A stretch of 64,000 nucleotides of DNA from Stenotrophomonas bentonitica (GCF_002887735.1 NZ_PKQP01000004.1:124001-188000), one strand, 5' to 3'; counted from the first letter of the stretch, positions 8,122 to 17,434 are shown. A program made the numbers and translations. The notes: a model not told the origin generated them from the letters alone.

Positions 8122-9249
8122 GTGCGGCGGCTGGCTGCCCTGCTGTGGGTCGCCCTGCCCTGCGCCGCCATGGCGCAGGGCCAGGACATCGCGCTGCGCG
8201 GCTTCCAGGACGGCATCAACCATTGGCAGAGCGGCCACGGCACGGACTACCCGCGCTATCGGCCCGATCAGTACCGGCAGATCGCCGACAACCTGGTCGC
8301 GCTGCAGCGGCGCGGTGGTGGCTGGGCGGTCAACCAGGATCCCCAGCGGATCCTCGACGAGGCCGCCAGGGCCCAGGTATCGGCCGACCAGGCCACGCCC
8401 GGCGGCAGCTTCGACAACCGCAACATCTACACCCAGGTCAGCTACCTGGCCGAGGCCTTCGCGCGCAGCGGGGAGGCCCGCTATCGCGATGCGGCCGTGC
8501 GCGGCCTGGACTTCATCCTCGCCGAGCAGATTCCAACGTGTGGCGGCTGGCCGCACTCGGTGCCGTCGCGCACCTCCTACCATGGCCATATCACCTTCGC
8601 TGACGACGTCACCAGCGGTGTGCTGACCACGCTGCGGCGGGTGCAGCGCGAGCCGGTGTTCGGCTTCATCACGGCCGATCAGCGTGCCCGCGTGGACGCG
8701 GCCGTGACCGCCGGCGATGCCTGCCTGCTGCGCCTGCAGGTGCGCCAGGACGGTGTGCCGACGATCTGGGCCGGCCAGTACGACCGCACCACCCTGCAGC
8801 CCGCGCAGGGCCGGAAGTTCGAACTGCCGGCGCTGGTCACCGACGAGAGTGTCGGCGTGGTCCGCTACCTGATGTCGATCCCGGATCCATCGCCGGAGGT
8901 GGTCGCCTCGGTCAACGCCGCCATGGCGTGGTTCCAGGCGCACGCGCTGACCGGCTGGCGGCTGGAGACCTTCCAGACCACGCCGGAACAGTTCCAGTTC
9001 CATCGCACCACGGTGGATCGCCGCCTGGTCGCCGATACGGATGCCCCACTGCTGTGGGGGCGCTTCCATGACCTGCGCGACAGTTCGGTGGTGCTGGCCA
9101 ACCGGGAGGGCGAACGCGTGGCCACCTTCGATCAGATTCCGCGCGAGCGCCGCACCGGCTACCACTGGTACGGCACCTGGCCGCAGGCCCTGATCACCAC
9201 CGAGTACCCACGCTGGCAACAGCGTCTTGCCGGGCCCGGGGCGCGCTGA
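8122..9249 (+). CDS. Pectate lyase, polysaccharide lyase family 10
   Basis: The 375-residue secreted protein looks like a PL10 pectate lyase, which cleaves polygalacturonate by beta-elimination to give unsaturated oligogalacturonides. The GTG at 8122 gives a compact signal peptide (VRRLAALLWVALPCAAMAQG); an in-frame GTG at 8092 lies inside the previous gene. Family-like segments are GGWAVNQDP, SFDNRNIYTQVSYLAEAF, FADDVTSGVLTTLRRV, QYDRTTLQPAQGRKFELP, and the C-terminal RTGYHWYGTWPQALI. It is the only lyase in the window and should supply the oligouronides that the island takes up and isomerises. Confidence 0.85.
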   Translation: MRRLAALLWVALPCAAMAQGQDIALRGFQDGINHWQSGHGTDYPRYRPDQYRQIADNLVALQRRGGGWAVNQDPQRILDEAARAQVSADQATPGGSFDNRNIYTQVSYLAEAFARSGEARYRDAAVRGLDFILAEQIPTCGGWPHSVPSRTSYHGHITFADDVTSGVLTTLRRVQREPVFGFITADQRARVDAAVTAGDACLLRLQVRQDGVPTIWAGQYDRTTLQPAQGRKFELPALVTDESVGVVRYLMSIPDPSPEVVASVNAAMAWFQAHALTGWRLETFQTTPEQFQFHRTTVDRRLVADTDAPLLWGRFHDLRDSSVVLANREGERVATFDQIPRERRTGYHWYGTWPQALITTEYPRWQQRLAGPGAR

Positions 9250-9287
9250 GCGCGGCCGGCCCACGATACGTTCAAGGGAGAGAGACG

Positions 9288-10868
9288 ATGCACTTGAGGA
9301 AGACCCTGGCGAGCTTCGCCACCGCCTGCCTGCTGCTGGCCGGCGCCGGACACGCCGCCGAGCCGGCCACCGCCTGGAAGCGCGGGATCGAGAACCAGCG
9401 CCAGGCCGACCTGGGCAACGGTACCTTCCTCAACCCGGTGTTCGCCGGCGACCGTCCGGACCCGTCCGTGCTCAAGGATGGCGACGACTATTACCTCACC
9501 CTGTCCTCGTTCGATGCCTACCCCGGCCTGCCGATCTGGCACTCGCGCGACCTGGTCAACTGGCAGCCGCTGGGCCATGCCATCACCAGGAACGTGGGGG
9601 CGATCTGGGCCCCGGACATCGTCAAGCACGGCAGCCGCTACTACATCTACTTCCCCGCCCGCACCGGGGAGACCCGCAGCAACTTCGTGGTCTGGGCCGA
9701 CAACATCAAGGGCCCGTGGAGCGAGCCGATCGACATCGGCCTGGGCAGCTACATCGATCCCGGCCATGCGGTGGGCGAAGACGGCAAGCGCTACCTGTTC
9801 CTCAGCGGCGGCGACTATGTGCAGCTGGCCGACGACGGCCTGAGCGTGGTCGGCACGCCCAAGCACGTCTACGACGGCTGGAAGTACCCGGAAAGCTGGG
9901 ATGTGGAGGCCTATGCGCAGGAAGGCCCGAAGATCAATTTCCGCGATGGCTGGTACTACATGACCACCGCCGTGGGCGGCACCGCCGGCCCGCCCACCGG
10001 GCACATGGTGATCACCGCGCGCTCGCGCTCGATCCACGGCCCGTGGGTGAACGCGCCGAACAACCCGATCATGCGCACCCAGTCGGCCGCCGAGCCGTGG
10101 TGGTCGCGCGGCCACGCCACGGTGATCGAAGGCACCGACGGGCGCTGGTGGATGATGTATCACGGCTACGAAAACGGGTACTGGACGCTGGGGCGCCAGG
10201 CCCTGCTGGAGCCGATCGAATGGACCGCCGATGGCTGGTTCGTGGCCAAGGGCGGCGACCTCGGCCAGCCGCTGGCCATGCCTTCGGGCACATCGGTCGG
10301 CCAGCACGGCATGGCGTTGTCCGATGACTTCCGCGGCAAGACCCTCGGCGCACAGTGGTCGTTCTTCAACCCGGCCCAGGACGAGTACAAGCGCCTGGGC
10401 TTCACCGGCAAGGGCATGGTACTGCAGGGCAAGGGCAGCACCCCGCGCGACAGCTCGCCGCTGACCGCCATCGCCGGCGACAAGGCCTACCAGTTCGAGG
10501 TCGAGATGGAGATTGCCCCGGGCGCGGTGGGCGGTGCCCTGCTCTTCTACAGCGACCGCCTGTACGTGGGCGTGGGCAGCAACGGCGAGAAGTTCATCAT
10601 GCACCGCTACGGCGAGGAGCGCCCCACCCGGCTGGCCCCCAGCGCCACCGGTGGCACGCTGTGGCTGCGGGTGACCAACAATCGCCACATCGTGACCATC
10701 CACTCCAGCACCGATGGCAAAACCTGGCAGAAGTACCCGGTTCAGATGGAAGTCTCCGGCTACCATCACAATGTGGCGGGCAAGTTCCTGGCCCTGAAGC
10801 CGGCGATCTATGCTGCCGGTGACGGCAAGGTCCAGTTCCGGAACTTCCGCTACCGCGCCCTTGATTGA
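9288..10868 (+). CDS. Glycoside hydrolase family 43 protein
   Basis: The 526-residue secreted protein has a signal peptide (residues 1 to about 24), a five-bladed GH43 catalytic domain and a C-terminal beta-sandwich of the DUF1349/concanavalin type. The start of the catalytic domain NPVFAGDRPDPSVL holds the base Asp; VGAIWAPDI and a later EGPKINFRDGWYY segment carry the modulator Asp and acid Glu expected for the family. Known members hydrolyse arabinan or xylose side chains. In this setting removal of arabinose from pectin side chains is the reasonable role. GAGAGA lies before the ATG, and the gene continues the operon after the pectate lyase with a 38-bp gap. Confidence 0.85.
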   Translation: MHLRKTLASFATACLLLAGAGHAAEPATAWKRGIENQRQADLGNGTFLNPVFAGDRPDPSVLKDGDDYYLTLSSFDAYPGLPIWHSRDLVNWQPLGHAITRNVGAIWAPDIVKHGSRYYIYFPARTGETRSNFVVWADNIKGPWSEPIDIGLGSYIDPGHAVGEDGKRYLFLSGGDYVQLADDGLSVVGTPKHVYDGWKYPESWDVEAYAQEGPKINFRDGWYYMTTAVGGTAGPPTGHMVITARSRSIHGPWVNAPNNPIMRTQSAAEPWWSRGHATVIEGTDGRWWMMYHGYENGYWTLGRQALLEPIEWTADGWFVAKGGDLGQPLAMPSGTSVGQHGMALSDDFRGKTLGAQWSFFNPAQDEYKRLGFTGKGMVLQGKGSTPRDSSPLTAIAGDKAYQFEVEMEIAPGAVGGALLFYSDRLYVGVGSNGEKFIMHRYGEERPTRLAPSATGGTLWLRVTNNRHIVTIHSSTDGKTWQKYPVQMEVSGYHHNVAGKFLALKPAIYAAGDGKVQFRNFRYRALD

Positions 10869-10911
10869 GCTCCCCGCTAGAATCCCCTGACTCATCCCCG
10901 GTTTGAACGAC

Positions 10912-11970
10912 ATGTCATTGCGCAGCAAAACCGATCCGTCGCCGCACGGATTGACCAAAGGCAAGGCCGCCACGATCAACGACATCGCGCGTCTGTCCGG
11001 GGTATCGAAGAAGACCGTTTCGCGGATCATCAACAACTCGCCGCTGGTGCGCAAGGACACGCGCGAGAAGGTCGAAGCGCTGATGCGCGAGGTCGGTTAC
11101 ACGCCGGACCCGCTGGCCCGGGGGCTGGCGTTCCGGCGCTCGTTCCTGATCGGCATGGTGTACGACAACCCGACCGCGCAGTACATCGTGGACATGCAGT
11201 ACGGCGCGCTGGACGCGCTGCGCGGCTCCAGTTTCGAACTGGTCGTGCACCCCTGCGATTCGCGCAGCCCCGGCTACATCGAGGGGGTGCGCCGCTTCGT
11301 GCAGCAGCAGAAGCTGCACGGCGTGATCCTGGTGCCGCGAGCCTCCGAAGACCAGGCGCTGGTGGACATGCTCGATGAGATCGGCTGCCGCTTCACCCGG
11401 ATCGCCTCGCTGCCGCTGGATGACACCTCGCAGATGGTGGTCACCCACGATCGCGACGGCGCGGCCGAAGCTGCCGATTACCTGCTTTCCCTGGGCCACC
11501 GCGACATCGCCCTGGTGACCGGCCCGAGCGCGTACCGCTCGGCGCACGAACGCACCGCCGGCTTCATCGATGCGCTGGCCAAGCGCGGCATCGAGCTGCC
11601 CCCCGCTCGCATCGTCGAGGCCGGCTACACCTTCGAATCCGGCGTGGCCGCGGCCGAAAAGCTGCTGCTGGGCAAGCAGCGCCCGACCGCCATCTTCACC
11701 GGCAACGATGAAATGGCCGCCGGTATCTACAAGGTCGCCCTGCGGGCCGGCATCAACATTCCGCGCCAGCTGTCGATCATCGGCTACGACGACAGCCCGC
11801 TGGCGTCGCGCCTGTGGCCGTCGCTTACCTCGGTGCGCCGCCACACGCGCGACACCGGCCGCACCGCCGCGGCCATGCTGATCCAGCCCGATGGCCAGGC
11901 GGTGATGCAGCACGCCAGCGTGCGCCCGCACCTGATCGTGCGCGACTCCTGCCAGCCGCCCGAGGATTGA
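10912..11970 (+). CDS. LacI-family regulator of the pectin island
   Basis: The 352-residue protein has an N-terminal LacI helix-turn-helix (about residues 20-66: ATINDIARLSGVSKKTVSRI, then the hinge GYTPDPLARGLA) and a periplasmic-binding-protein-like sensor domain (FLIGMVYDNP to the end). The ATG at 10912 follows a short TTG-starting alternative 9 bp upstream. A TAGAAT -10-like hexamer lies at 10878-10883, so it may have its own promoter as well as read-through from GH43. The best operator candidates are the identical dyads at 4349 and 12105. Its effector is probably a late uronate intermediate, by analogy with KdgR/UxuR-type LacI regulators. Confidence 0.88.
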   Translation: MSLRSKTDPSPHGLTKGKAATINDIARLSGVSKKTVSRIINNSPLVRKDTREKVEALMREVGYTPDPLARGLAFRRSFLIGMVYDNPTAQYIVDMQYGALDALRGSSFELVVHPCDSRSPGYIEGVRRFVQQQKLHGVILVPRASEDQALVDMLDEIGCRFTRIASLPLDDTSQMVVTHDRDGAAEAADYLLSLGHRDIALVTGPSAYRSAHERTAGFIDALAKRGIELPPARIVEAGYTFESGVAAAEKLLLGKQRPTAIFTGNDEMAAGIYKVALRAGINIPRQLSIIGYDDSPLASRLWPSLTSVRRHTRDTGRTAAAMLIQPDGQAVMQHASVRPHLIVRDSCQPPED

Positions 11971-12104
11971 CGCGCGCCGCGATGGCAACGATGCGCGTTC
12001 ATGATGAACGCGTCGCCACGCGCCCGTGCACTCCGTTGCCGATCGCACGGCTTTTCTGACATGGACACCACGCCGGGCCCGCCCCGGTCTATCGTGCGCT
12101 GCAA

Positions 12105-12122
12105 AATGACACCGGTTTACCA
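12105..12122. promoter_or_regulatory. Probable LacI-family operator before kduI
   Basis: The 18 bases aatgacaccggtttacca are identical to the site at 4349. They lie 68 bp before the kduI start, within a 219-bp gap after the LacI gene that must contain the kduI promoter. The repeat of an exact 18-mer at two promoters of one pathway is the main evidence. Confidence 0.7.
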
Positions 12123-12141
12123 AATCGCTACAATCACTTGA

Positions 12142-13038
<897 letters not shown>

Positions 13039-13045
13039 CCCCGAC

Positions 13046-13072
13046 ACGCCGCCGGCATCGCGCTGGCGGCGT
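13046..13072. other. Hairpin between kduI and kduD
   Basis: ACGCCGCC and GGCGGCGT form a perfect 8-bp stem with an 11-base loop in the 66-bp gap. There is no T tract, so it is more likely an mRNA-stability or attenuation element, or a degenerate intergenic palindrome, than a full terminator. Confidence 0.4.
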
Positions 13073-13104
13073 CTGTTATGCATTGGACAAGGACCACATA
13101 CGCA

Positions 13105-13860
13105 ATGGCTAATCCGTTCAGTCTGGAAGGCAAGGTCGCCCTCGTCACCGGTGGCAACACCGGCCTGGGCCAGGGCATCGCGGTCGCATTGGCGCAGGCC
13201 GGTGCCGACGTCGCCGTGGCCGGCATCGCGCCGCCCACCGAAACCATCGCCAAGATCACCGCCCTGGGTCGTCGCTGCCTGGCGATCGAAGCGAACCTGA
13301 TCAGCATCGAGCCGGTCGAGCGCGTCATCCGCGAAACCATCGAAGGCCTGGGCGGCCTGGACATCCTGGTCAACAACGCCGGCCTGATCCGCCGCGCCGA
13401 CGCGGTGGAGTTCAGCGAGCAGGACTGGGATGACGTGATGAACGTCAACATCAAGTCCGCGTTCTTCATCTCGCAGGCCGCCGGCAAGCATTTCATCGCC
13501 CAGGGCCGCGGCAAGATCATCAACATCGCCTCGATGCTGTCCTTCCAGGGCGGTATCCGCGTGCCGTCGTACACCGCGAGCAAGAGCGGCATCGCCGGCA
13601 TCACCCGCCTGCTCGCCAACGAGTGGGCCAGCAAGGGCATCAACGTCAACGCGATCGCCCCGGGCTACATGGCCACCGACAACACCGCCGCACTGCGCGC
13701 CGATGAGGACCGCAACAAGTCCATCCTCGACCGCATCCCTGCAGCGCGCTGGGGCACCCCGGAAGACCTCGGCGGCACCGCCGTGTTCCTGGCCTCCAGC
13801 GCCTCGGACTACGTCAACGGCGCAGTGCTGCCGGTTGATGGTGGTTGGCTCGCCCGGTAA
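13105..13860 (+). CDS. kduD: 2-deoxy-D-gluconate 3-dehydrogenase
   Basis: The 251-residue short-chain dehydrogenase is KduD, which reduces 2,5-diketo-3-deoxygluconate to 2-keto-3-deoxygluconate. It shows the cofactor site VTGGNTGLGQGIA, NNAGLIRRADA with the DVMNVNIKS motif, and a catalytic YTASKSG. The opening MANPFSLEGKVALVTGG and the C-terminal DYVNGAVLPVDGGWLAR are typical of KduD. The ATG at 13105 is chosen; a frame extension of nine residues upstream has no support. It follows kduI and completes the two isomerase/reductase steps. Confidence 0.93.
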   Translation: MANPFSLEGKVALVTGGNTGLGQGIAVALAQAGADVAVAGIAPPTETIAKITALGRRCLAIEANLISIEPVERVIRETIEGLGGLDILVNNAGLIRRADAVEFSEQDWDDVMNVNIKSAFFISQAAGKHFIAQGRGKIINIASMLSFQGGIRVPSYTASKSGIAGITRLLANEWASKGINVNAIAPGYMATDNTAALRADEDRNKSILDRIPAARWGTPEDLGGTAVFLASSASDYVNGAVLPVDGGWLAR

Positions 13861-13882
13861 CACCCTCGCTACGCGCTGGCGC

Positions 13883-13911
13883 GCCCACGATCTGGGCTGC
13901 AGATCGTGGGC
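13883..13911. terminator. Hairpin after kduD
   Basis: GCCCACGATCTG and CAGATCGTGGGC form a perfect 12-bp stem around GGCTG, 23 bp after the kduD stop. No T run follows, so it could be a Rho-assisted end or an RNA processing barrier between kduD and the acetylesterase-cupin gene. Confidence 0.5.
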
Positions 13912-13991
13912 CCCGAGCAATCGTTGCATCCAGACCCCCACCGCTTCGCGGTCGCCCCCTGACTCAGGGGCCTTTCCACCAGATGCACGCC

Positions 13992-14018
13992 GGTAGTGCC
14001 GGCCGCCGGCCGGCAGCT
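13992..14018 (+). repeat. GTAG-type (SMAG-like) repeat, GTAGTGCCGGCC class
   Basis: GGTAGTGCCGGCCGCCGGCCGGCA is a single copy of the palindromic repeat class that recurs at 44761 and 47745. It lies directly in the leader of the acetylesterase-cupin gene. Confidence 0.6.
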
Positions 14019-14038
14019 CTCCATCCAGGAGCATGACC

Positions 14039-15142
14039 ATGCTGCGTTTGCTGTTGTCCCTGTCGTTCCTGCTCGCGGCCCCCAGCGCGCTGTGCGCCCC
14101 GCACCGCATCTTCATTGCCGGGGATTCCACCGCCGCCGAGTACGGCCCGGAGCGCGCGCCACAGGCCGGCTGGGGCCAGGCCTTGCAAAGCTATCTCGAT
14201 CCCGCCGTGTGGGAGGTCCGCAACCACGCCAAGGGCGGCCGCAGCACGCGCAGCTTCATCGACGAAAAGCGCCTGGATGCGATCGCCGCCGAGCTCCAAC
14301 GTGGCGACGTGCTGCTCATCCAGTTCGGCCACAACGACGCCAAGTTCGAAGACCCCACGCGCTATACCGATCCTGCCGTTGCCTACCCGCAGTTCCTGAT
14401 GCGCTATGTGCAGCTGGCGCGCGACAAGGGCGCCACGCCGGTGCTGATCACCCCGGTGGCGCGGCTGCTGTACGACTTTGGTTCGCTGCTGGACACGCAC
14501 GGTGTATACACTCAGGCCGTGAAAGCGCTGGCGACCCGCGAGCAGGTCGCGCTGATCGATCTCAATGACAGCTCCACGCGCTGGATCCGCGCGCTGGGCG
14601 AGCAGGGCGCCAGGCCCTATTTCATGTTCGTACCCGAGCAGAACAAGGCCGACGGCACGCACTTCAGTGTGGCCGGTGCGACGGCGGTGGCGTGCCTGGT
14701 GATGCGGGACTGGGTGGCACTGCAGCCTGAACTCACGTCCGCGCTGAAGCGCGATATCGACTGCGAGGTGCGCAGTGCAGGGCGGGGTGGTGAGGCCACC
14801 AAACCCTCGCGCGTGGTCCACGAGCGTGACATCGCGGTGACCCAGCCCGGCCCGCATGGTGGAGCGGGGCCGACCACGGCGTACCCGTTTTTCGCCGAGG
14901 ACACGGACCTCCCGTTCGTGCTGCGCAAGCGCGTGCTGCACAAAGGCGCGGGGATCGGCTTGCATCCCCAGCACAAGGACGAGATCTACTACATCGTCAG
15001 CGGGCAGGGCAGCTACGTACTGGATGGGAAGCAGTACGACGTGGCGGCGGGGGATGCGCTGCTGACGAAAACGGGCAGTTCGCATGCGCTGCAGCAGGTG
15101 GGCGAGGAGGATCTGGTGGTGCTGCTGGCGTACCCGCGGTGA
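14039..15142 (+). CDS. Rhamnogalacturonan acetylesterase fused to a cupin domain
   Basis: The 367-residue secreted protein joins two domains. After a signal peptide (MLRLLLSLSFLLAAPSALCA) comes an SGNH acetylesterase domain to about residue 243: FIAGDSTAAEYG with the nucleophile, AKGGRST, LIQFGHNDAKF, and the catalytic DGTHFSVAGA. A linker leads to a C-terminal cupin (about residues 270-367) with LHPQHKDEIYYIVSG and a later GSSHALQQ supplying likely metal ligands. The ATG at 14039 is preferred over the one at 14033 because AGGAG is 7 bases away from the former and only one from the latter. It closes the island. The cupin could act on a released sugar acid or simply bind sugar; this is inference. 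Confidence 0.82.
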   Translation: MLRLLLSLSFLLAAPSALCAPHRIFIAGDSTAAEYGPERAPQAGWGQALQSYLDPAVWEVRNHAKGGRSTRSFIDEKRLDAIAAELQRGDVLLIQFGHNDAKFEDPTRYTDPAVAYPQFLMRYVQLARDKGATPVLITPVARLLYDFGSLLDTHGVYTQAVKALATREQVALIDLNDSSTRWIRALGEQGARPYFMFVPEQNKADGTHFSVAGATAVACLVMRDWVALQPELTSALKRDIDCEVRSAGRGGEATKPSRVVHERDIAVTQPGPHGGAGPTTAYPFFAEDTDLPFVLRKRVLHKGAGIGLHPQHKDEIYYIVSGQGSYVLDGKQYDVAAGDALLTKTGSSHALQQVGEEDLVVLLAYPR

Positions 15143-15150
15143 TCGAAACC

Positions 15151-15215
15151 CAGCCGAGCACGGGCTCGGCTCTACACGGGCTGCGTTGTGCTGTAGCGCC
15201 GGGCCTACGCTCGGC
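15151..15215. repeat. Degenerate inverted GTAG repeat pair
   Basis: CAGCCGAGCACGGGCTCGGCTCTAC (reverse orientation, 15151-15175) faces GTAGCGCCGGGCCTACGCTC (forward, from 15193). Together they fill the gap between two convergent genes and resemble diverged SMAG units. Confidence 0.5.
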
Positions 15216-15221
15216 CTGGCC

Positions 15222-15872
15222 CTACAACGGCTCCGGGCCGAAGTGCTGCAGCCCCAGCCGCGCCAGGTCTTCCGGGCGCTCGAAATAGGCTTCGTCGAAG
15301 GCGTGCAGGGCGGCCTGCTCCTCATCGGTCATCGCGCCGTACAGGTCGGTCAGTTCCTTGATTTCCGGGTCGTCCTCCAGCCGGTCCAGCAAGCCACGCA
15401 TCCCTGCCAGGATCGCGTGGGTCTGCACCGCACCCATTGCCTGCAGCGCGCGCAGCGCCAGCTGGCAGGTCGGGTCGCCCCAGTTGCACAGGAACTGCAT
15501 GAAGCCCCCGTTGTTGATGTCCGCCTCCATGCGCCACAGCGCGACCAGCTGCTGGTCCTCATCGGACAGCGCATCCAGCGACCATCCGGCCGATTTCAGC
15601 CGCGCCAGGGCCGCCTCGTAGCGGTCGTCCCACACCTGGTTCGGCACATCGACTACGCCCTCCTTGCGCGCGGGAAGCAGTGCCGGCCAGTTCACGCCCA
15701 GCCCATCGGGCGTGAGCACCCACTGCGCGCGCTGCAGGGCATCGGCCTCGTGCAGCGCAGGTGCCCAACGTAAGGGTTGCCGGGTGCGCCGGCCATCGGC
15801 GAGGGCCAGCAGGACGAAGTCGTCGTCGAAATCGACGGTGGCCACGCGCAGGGAAGCGAAAACATCGGTCAT
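15222..15872 (-). CDS. DUF2442-DUF4375 fusion protein
   Basis: The 216-residue protein appears to have an N-terminal DUF2442-like domain (about residues 10-75: FVLLALADGRRTRQPLRW, then LQRAQWVLTPDGLGVNWPAL) and a C-terminal DUF4375/DMP19-like domain (about 80-216: EADINNGGFMQFLCNWGD). DUF2442 proteins often accompany toxin-antitoxin-like genes; DUF4375 has no settled function. No signal peptide or membrane helix is present. The ATG at 15872 is the first good start. It is convergent with the pectin island and co-directional with phhA, whose stop is 31 bp upstream. Confidence 0.7.
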   Translation of the reverse strand: MTDVFASLRVATVDFDDDFVLLALADGRRTRQPLRWAPALHEADALQRAQWVLTPDGLGVNWPALLPARKEGVVDVPNQVWDDRYEAALARLKSAGWSLDALSDEDQQLVALWRMEADINNGGFMQFLCNWGDPTCQLALRALQAMGAVQTHAILAGMRGLLDRLEDDPEIKELTDLYGAMTDEEQAALHAFDEAYFERPEDLARLGLQHFGPEPL

Positions 15873-15903
15873 GCGGGTCAGGATACCGGACCGGCCAGCG
15901 CGC

Positions 15904-16800
15904 TCACACGTCGCCGCCGTCTTCCCAGCCTTCGCCCGTACCCTTCTGGAATACGCGGTCGCCGTCCTGCACCTCACCGGCCGGCAGGTGTTCCTTGGCC
16001 TCCAAGGCGGCATAGATCGGGGTGAAGTCCGGCGCGGTGGCCTGCATCAACTGCTCGAAGCTGTCGATGACGAAGTAGGTCTTCTGGAAGGTGTCGATCC
16101 GGTAGCGGGTGCGCATGATCCGCTCCAGATCGAAACCGATCCGGTTCGGTGCGGCCGACTCCAGCGAGTACAGCGATTCGCCCTTGGACGACACGATGCC
16201 GGCGCCGTAGATGCGCAGGCCCTCATCGGTGTTGATCAGCCCGAATTCCACCGTGTACCAGTACAGGCGGGTGAGGTGCTGCAGCGCCTCCGGGCCGATG
16301 GCATGCGCCTTGACGCCGCCGCGGCCGTACGCGGCCATGTAATCGGCGAACACCGGGTTCATCAGCAGCGGCACGTGCCCGAACAGGTCATGGAACATGT
16401 CCGGTTCGGCGATGTAGTCGATCTGGTCCGGGCGGCGGATCCACCAGGTGACCGGGAAACGGCGGTTGGCCAGGTGGTCGAAGAAATCCAGTTCCGGCAG
16501 CAGCCCCTCCACACCCACCAGGGTCCAGCCGGTGGCGGCGCCGAGCACCTCATTGAGCTGGTCGAAGCGCGGGATCATGTGCGCGCTCATGCCCATCTCA
16601 TCCTGCGCATGCAGGAATTCCTTGCTGGCGCGGCCGACCAGCAATTCGCGCTGGCGCTGGAACAGGGTGCTCCAGGTCGCGTGGTCGTCGGCGGTGTAGC
16701 TGTCCCAGGGCTGTTCCACGATGGCAGTGGTATAGACCGGCACGTATCCCTTGTCGGTCTGCTGGTGTTCGACGCGGCGGGGGGCGGTGGCGGTTTCCAT
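15904..16800 (-). CDS. phhA: Phenylalanine-4-hydroxylase
   Basis: The 298-residue protein is a bacterial aromatic amino acid hydroxylase that converts phenylalanine to tyrosine with iron and a pterin cofactor. Iron ligands are visible as the two His of FHDLFGHVPL and the Glu of YWYTVEFGL. Length matches bacterial single-domain enzymes. The ATG at 16800 is chosen because AGGAG lies 9 bases upstream; a GTG at 16824 would add eight residues and overlap that ribosome site. The gene diverges from an Lrp-type regulator, a common pairing for amino acid catabolic genes. Confidence 0.95.
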   Translation of the reverse strand: METATAPRRVEHQQTDKGYVPVYTTAIVEQPWDSYTADDHATWSTLFQRQRELLVGRASKEFLHAQDEMGMSAHMIPRFDQLNEVLGAATGWTLVGVEGLLPELDFFDHLANRRFPVTWWIRRPDQIDYIAEPDMFHDLFGHVPLLMNPVFADYMAAYGRGGVKAHAIGPEALQHLTRLYWYTVEFGLINTDEGLRIYGAGIVSSKGESLYSLESAAPNRIGFDLERIMRTRYRIDTFQKTYFVIDSFEQLMQATAPDFTPIYAALEAKEHLPAGEVQDGDRVFQKGTGEGWEDGGDV

Positions 16801-16866
16801 CGTGGTGGTCTCCTGGGAAGTCACCTGTCGATGCTAGGGCAGGGCGCGCGCAAGAGGTTTGCAAAG

Positions 16867-16893
16867 TTGCGCGGATATGGCCTGTTGGCGCAA
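16867..16893. promoter_or_regulatory. Candidate operator between phhA and the Lrp gene
   Basis: TTGCGC and GCGCAA form an inverted repeat with 15 bases between them, in the 127-bp gap between the two divergent starts. A third TTGCG follows at 16899. The position suits an Lrp/AsnC binding region; specificity is not shown by sequence. Confidence 0.35.
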
Positions 16894-16927
16894 TATCATT
16901 GCGTCCACATCATGTTGCGGGGCAGCA

Positions 16928-17410
16928 ATGACCGGAGATGCCCAGTTCGACCGCACGGATCTGCGCTTGCTGGCGGAAATCCAGCAACACGGTCGTGCCA
17001 CCAACGCCGAGCTCGCCGCCCGGGTCAACCTGTCTCCGTCGGCCTGCCTGCGGCGGGTCCAGCGGCTGGAAAGCGAGGGCGTGATCGCCGGGTATGGCGC
17101 CCGCCTTGAGCCGCGTCAGATCGGCCTGGGCCTGCAGGCCTTCGTCCGCGTGCAGCTGGAAAAACACGACCAGCACGCCATCGGCGTGTTCGCCGACAGC
17201 GTCGTGGAATGGGATGAGGTGGTGGCCTGCCACGCGCTCACCGGCGACATGGACTACCTGCTGCACATCTATGTGCGCGACCTGGAGCACTTCTCCAGCT
17301 TCCTGCTCGACAAACTGCTCAATGCCGCCGGCGTGGCCGACGTCAATTCCAGCTTCGTGCTGCGCACGGTCAAGGAATTCCGCGCGCTGCCGTTGTCGCA
17401 GCTGGAATGA
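16928..17410 (+). CDS. Lrp/AsnC-family regulator
   Basis: The 160-residue protein has an N-terminal winged helix-turn-helix (about residues 7-55: FDRTDLRLLAEIQQHGRATN and LSPSACLRRVQRLESEGVI) and a C-terminal RAM ligand-binding domain (about 65-150, ALTGDMDYLLHI). The ATG at 16928 is preferred over upstream in-frame starts because it aligns with family N-termini. It probably senses phenylalanine or tyrosine and controls phhA and itself; this rests on the divergent arrangement. Confidence 0.9.
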   Translation: MTGDAQFDRTDLRLLAEIQQHGRATNAELAARVNLSPSACLRRVQRLESEGVIAGYGARLEPRQIGLGLQAFVRVQLEKHDQHAIGVFADSVVEWDEVVACHALTGDMDYLLHIYVRDLEHFSSFLLDKLLNAAGVADVNSSFVLRTVKEFRALPLSQLE

Positions 17411-17434
17411 CGCCGATCGCCCTCGCGATCGCAC

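Noticed and set aside
13883-13911. Riboswitch before the acetylesterase-cupin gene
   Set aside because: It is a single perfect hairpin with no conserved multi-stem architecture, so a terminator or mRNA-stability hairpin is the simpler reading.
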